Shown: positions 22,559-24,265 of the stretch, in pieces
How positions within the stretch are numbered: the stretch's first letter is position 1
Layout of the letters: each line of letters begins with the position of its first letter
NCBI GenBank assembly: GCA_934457115.1
Contig: CAKSHI010000018.1
Location: 1 to 24,265, forward strand
DNA length: 24,265 bases
Direction: 5' to 3'
Origin: an uncultured Eubacteriales bacterium
Lineage (GTDB): Bacteria; Bacillota; Clostridia; Oscillospirales; Acutalibacteraceae
The notes under the pieces: model-generated
Seen by the model: the letters and a program-made list of their open reading frames with translations, nothing else
Database searches by the model: none
What the model was told of the DNA's origin: nothing
Translations under genes and position numbers: made by a program

Positions 22559-23963
22559 ATGCTGCCTTTCTGTCATAAAGTCCCCCATTTCCACCATTAA
22601 CAATCCTTGTGATTTGCTCAACAGTTGTATCTGAATTTATACTACCATTTATTTCTTTAAATACAGACCAATACCAACCGGCAGACTCCCAATAATAATT
22701 TTCATCTACATATATATAAGGGACAACTCCAATTTCATTTATATCTATACCTATATATTTGAAAAATTCACTATAAGTATATTTATGTGAAATATGAATA
22801 GCTCCTGCACCTCTGTAATCGGGTCCCCCTATTATGTGGTCATAATTATCCCCCGCCCAATCTATTTCTATTCTCCAAATGCCACTTTCTACATAGCACT
22901 GCGCAAGAAAATGGGAAATTTGCTCCTTTGTAGTAATATCATACTTTATAAGTGTTTCATTTAGTTCTTTTACCATTGAATCTGTCACATTATTAAATCC
23001 TATATATTCTAACTGATATTTATTAACGTATTCTATTCCCTGAGCACCATCATCCCCTTCATCCTGTGGTTCTTCATCAGACTCAACATATGGCATAATA
23101 GTGCACCCGCAATTTGGATGAAACGGCGGGGCTGTAGTCCCAACATTCAATTCATCAATATCAAAAATTTTCCCGGCCATACCCTCACATATATTACAGA
23201 CATTACTATTGCTTGAAAGTACAACTTGATACTTTTTGATCCTACGAGCCTTAAAATATAACCTCTTAGCCCTGGTTTGAATAAACGACACAATATTAAA
23301 TATTAGCCTGTCTATCTTATCTTTAAGACTACTGAAAAATTCCTCGGCATAGCCCAAAACATCACTAAAAAATCCTTTTGACTCTATAGAACTCAAAAAC
23401 TTAGTACTGGTAACCAGGTCATCGCCTAAAACCGGATTTGTTTCTCCATATAAGTTCGACTCCATGTTCTCCAAAAACCACTTTTTCAAGTTTTCAACCC
23501 ATAAATTTATTTTAACATATATTTCCTTATCTCGTAAAGCATAATTACATAAATATTCAAAACTCTCTAAAGAGTCCTTAGAGTTTTCATTTAACCTAAA
23601 AATAAAGCTTTTGTATGCCTTATTTGTAAGATCCCTCATAGAATTTGAAAGTTCACTGAATAAACCGTCTACCGCCAGCTCTATTTGCAGGTCATATATT
23701 TGCTCATTCTCATCTCCCACGCTTTCCCTTAGCCTTAATAAATCATCGATTTGCCCACTTACCTTTTCTATAAGACCATATATCTTACTAGTCTCTTTTT
23801 TGATATCCTTGTATACAAGGTTTCTAATTTTAAATGGGTCACTTGTAGAGTTTTCATCTCCATCTTTACTAATTACAAATCCACGTTTTATTACTATACT
23901 TTGGTCTTTTGGTATACTATACTCCCTTCTCAAATATTTCTCATAGCTAGTTTTTAAAAACAT
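22530..23963 (-). CDS. MuF-type polymorphic toxin with C-terminal GH19 muralytic domain
   Basis: 477 residues from ATG at 23963 (AAGGGGAG upstream). Residues 1-250 are helical and charged with coiled-coil-like stretches, and I cannot assign them. Residues 255-287 hold the MuF (SPP1 gp7-like head morphogenesis) signature: VCNIC, GKIFDID and PPFHPNCGC. After an acidic linker (DEEPQDEGDDGAQG) the GH19 lysozyme/chitinase-like domain starts at about 316, with HFLAQCYVES (Glu359 likely catalytic), DYRGAGAIHIS near 382 and ITRIVNGGNGGLYDR near 451. No signal peptide and no phage capsid, portal or terminase gene is nearby. MuF domains fused to toxic C-termini form a known polymorphic toxin class. Here the tip would cut peptidoglycan. 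It heads the row, and an anchored immunity candidate overlaps its end. Confidence 0.78.
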   Translation of the reverse strand: MFLKTSYEKYLRREYSIPKDQSIVIKRGFVISKDGDENSTSDPFKIRNLVYKDIKKETSKIYGLIEKVSGQIDDLLRLRESVGDENEQIYDLQIELAVDGLFSELSNSMRDLTNKAYKSFIFRLNENSKDSLESFEYLCNYALRDKEIYVKINLWVENLKKWFLENMESNLYGETNPVLGDDLVTSTKFLSSIESKGFFSDVLGYAEEFFSSLKDKIDRLIFNIVSFIQTRAKRLYFKARRIKKYQVVLSSNSNVCNICEGMAGKIFDIDELNVGTTAPPFHPNCGCTIMPYVESDEEPQDEGDDGAQGIEYVNKYQLEYIGFNNVTDSMVKELNETLIKYDITTKEQISHFLAQCYVESGIWRIEIDWAGDNYDHIIGGPDYRGAGAIHISHKYTYSEFFKYIGIDINEIGVVPYIYVDENYYWESAGWYWSVFKEINGSINSDTTVEQITRIVNGGNGGLYDRKAAYERADKIIN

Positions 23964-24020
23964 ATTTTTCTCCCCTTAAAAAGTATTTTCTATTAATACC
24001 GCAAAAAAAGGCCATTTTTT

Positions 24021-24083
24021 CCCCTTTAGGGGACAACAAATATTTATTTTTTTAATAAGTCATTAATAAACACTTTGAAAGTG
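24021..24083 (-). promoter_or_regulatory. leader region of the MuF gene with two inverted repeats
   Basis: The gap before the MuF gene (23964-24120) has no clear promoter. It holds a short hairpin CCCC-TTTA-GGGG (24021-24032) and a palindrome CACTTTGAAAGTG (24071-24083) that could be an operator. Both are only candidates. Confidence 0.25.
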
Positions 24084-24120
24084 AAGTTATCATATATAAA
24101 TTTGCTTTTTTGCATAAAGA

Positions 24121-24147
24121 AAACCACGCGACTATCGCGTGGTTTTT
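24121..24147. terminator. hairpin terminator between tRNA-Asn and the MuF gene
   Basis: Ten-base arms AAACCACGCG and CGCGTGGTTT with loop ACTAT are followed on the plus strand by TTT and on the minus strand by TTTTCTTT, so it may work both ways. Confidence 0.75.
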
Positions 24148-24154
24148 TAGATAT

Positions 24155-24183
24155 AAAAAAAGTCCTCATCGAACGATGAGGAC
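24155..24183 (-). terminator. terminator of the tRNA-Asn transcript
   Basis: On the minus strand GTCCTCATCG and CGATGAGGAC form a ten-base stem with a two-base centre, followed by seven T. It lies just after the tRNA. Confidence 0.9.
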
Positions 24184-24188
24184 AAGAG

Positions 24189-24264
24189 TGGCTCCCCAAG
24201 TTGGACTCGAACCAACGACCCTGCGGTTAACAGCCGCATGCTCTACCGGCTGAGCTATTGAGGA
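24189..24264 (-). tRNA. tRNA-Asn (GTT)
   Basis: A 76-base cloverleaf reads from 24264: acceptor TCCTCAA pairs with TTGGGGA, the D arm is GCTCAGCCGGTAGAGC, the anticodon stem TGCGG/CCGCA holds loop CTGTTAA with anticodon GTT, and the T arm is GTTGG-TTCGAGT-CCAAC. CCA is encoded at the 3' end. A terminator follows, so it is the last gene of its transcript. Confidence 0.97.
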
Positions 24265-24265
24265 T

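Noticed and set aside
14046..23963. A prophage
   Set aside because: The MuF and lysozyme-like domains are phage-related, but there is no integrase, terminase, portal, capsid, tail or holin gene, and the rest is tail-immunity repeats.

Overview
The window comes from a low-GC Gram-positive bacterium, most likely a Clostridia or Tissierellia-type Bacillota. The signs are AT-rich intergenic DNA, strong AGGAGG-type ribosome binding sites, frequent GTG and TTG starts, the rpsL-rpsG-fusA-tuf order, and DegV and DUF1836 genes. The species cannot be named from sequence reading alone.

Left part (1-5085, minus strand): the start of an unrecognised gene at the edge, then the str operon (rpsL, rpsG, fusA, tuf) with a consensus promoter and a terminator after tuf. 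Upstream of it (5086-7674, minus) lie three paralogous secreted proteins. They share a signal peptide and a beta-helix-like segment; two carry a Trp/His/Tyr-rich repeat block and a Gly-rich tail, and the third is short and ends in a membrane segment. An imperfect tandem duplication of about 105 bp separates them from galE. One copy holds the minus-strand promoter and the other holds the galE promoter.

Middle (7963-13902): galE, a DegV fatty-acid-binding protein, a DUF1836 regulator, a secreted chagasin-like protease inhibitor, a HAD hydrolase and a GtrII-like multispanning glucosyltransferase, most with recognisable promoters or terminators.

Right part (14046-23963, all minus strand): a roughly 10 kb mosaic that I read as a polymorphic toxin-immunity locus. 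Its head gene (22530-23963) is a MuF-type protein (CxxC...PPFHPNCGC) fused to a GH19 lysozyme/chitinase-like domain. Downstream is a row of orphan, often 5'-truncated peptidoglycan-hydrolase tails (GH19, Amidase_6-like, phage-tail-lysozyme-like). Each is followed at once by a membrane-anchored gene, apparently its immunity gene. GH19 and lysozyme tails are followed by RsiV/PdaC-like (DUF4163/DUF3298) lipoproteins or anchored proteins. Amidase tails are followed by a five-TM protein with a constant membrane core and variable extracellular parts. RsiV is a known lysozyme-binding protein, so a dedicated family of RsiV-like immunity proteins against cell-wall-cutting toxins is the most interesting idea here. 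Relics of the same genes occur at 12063-12142, 14808-15016, 16438-16575 and 17066-17243. A tRNA-Asn closes the window.
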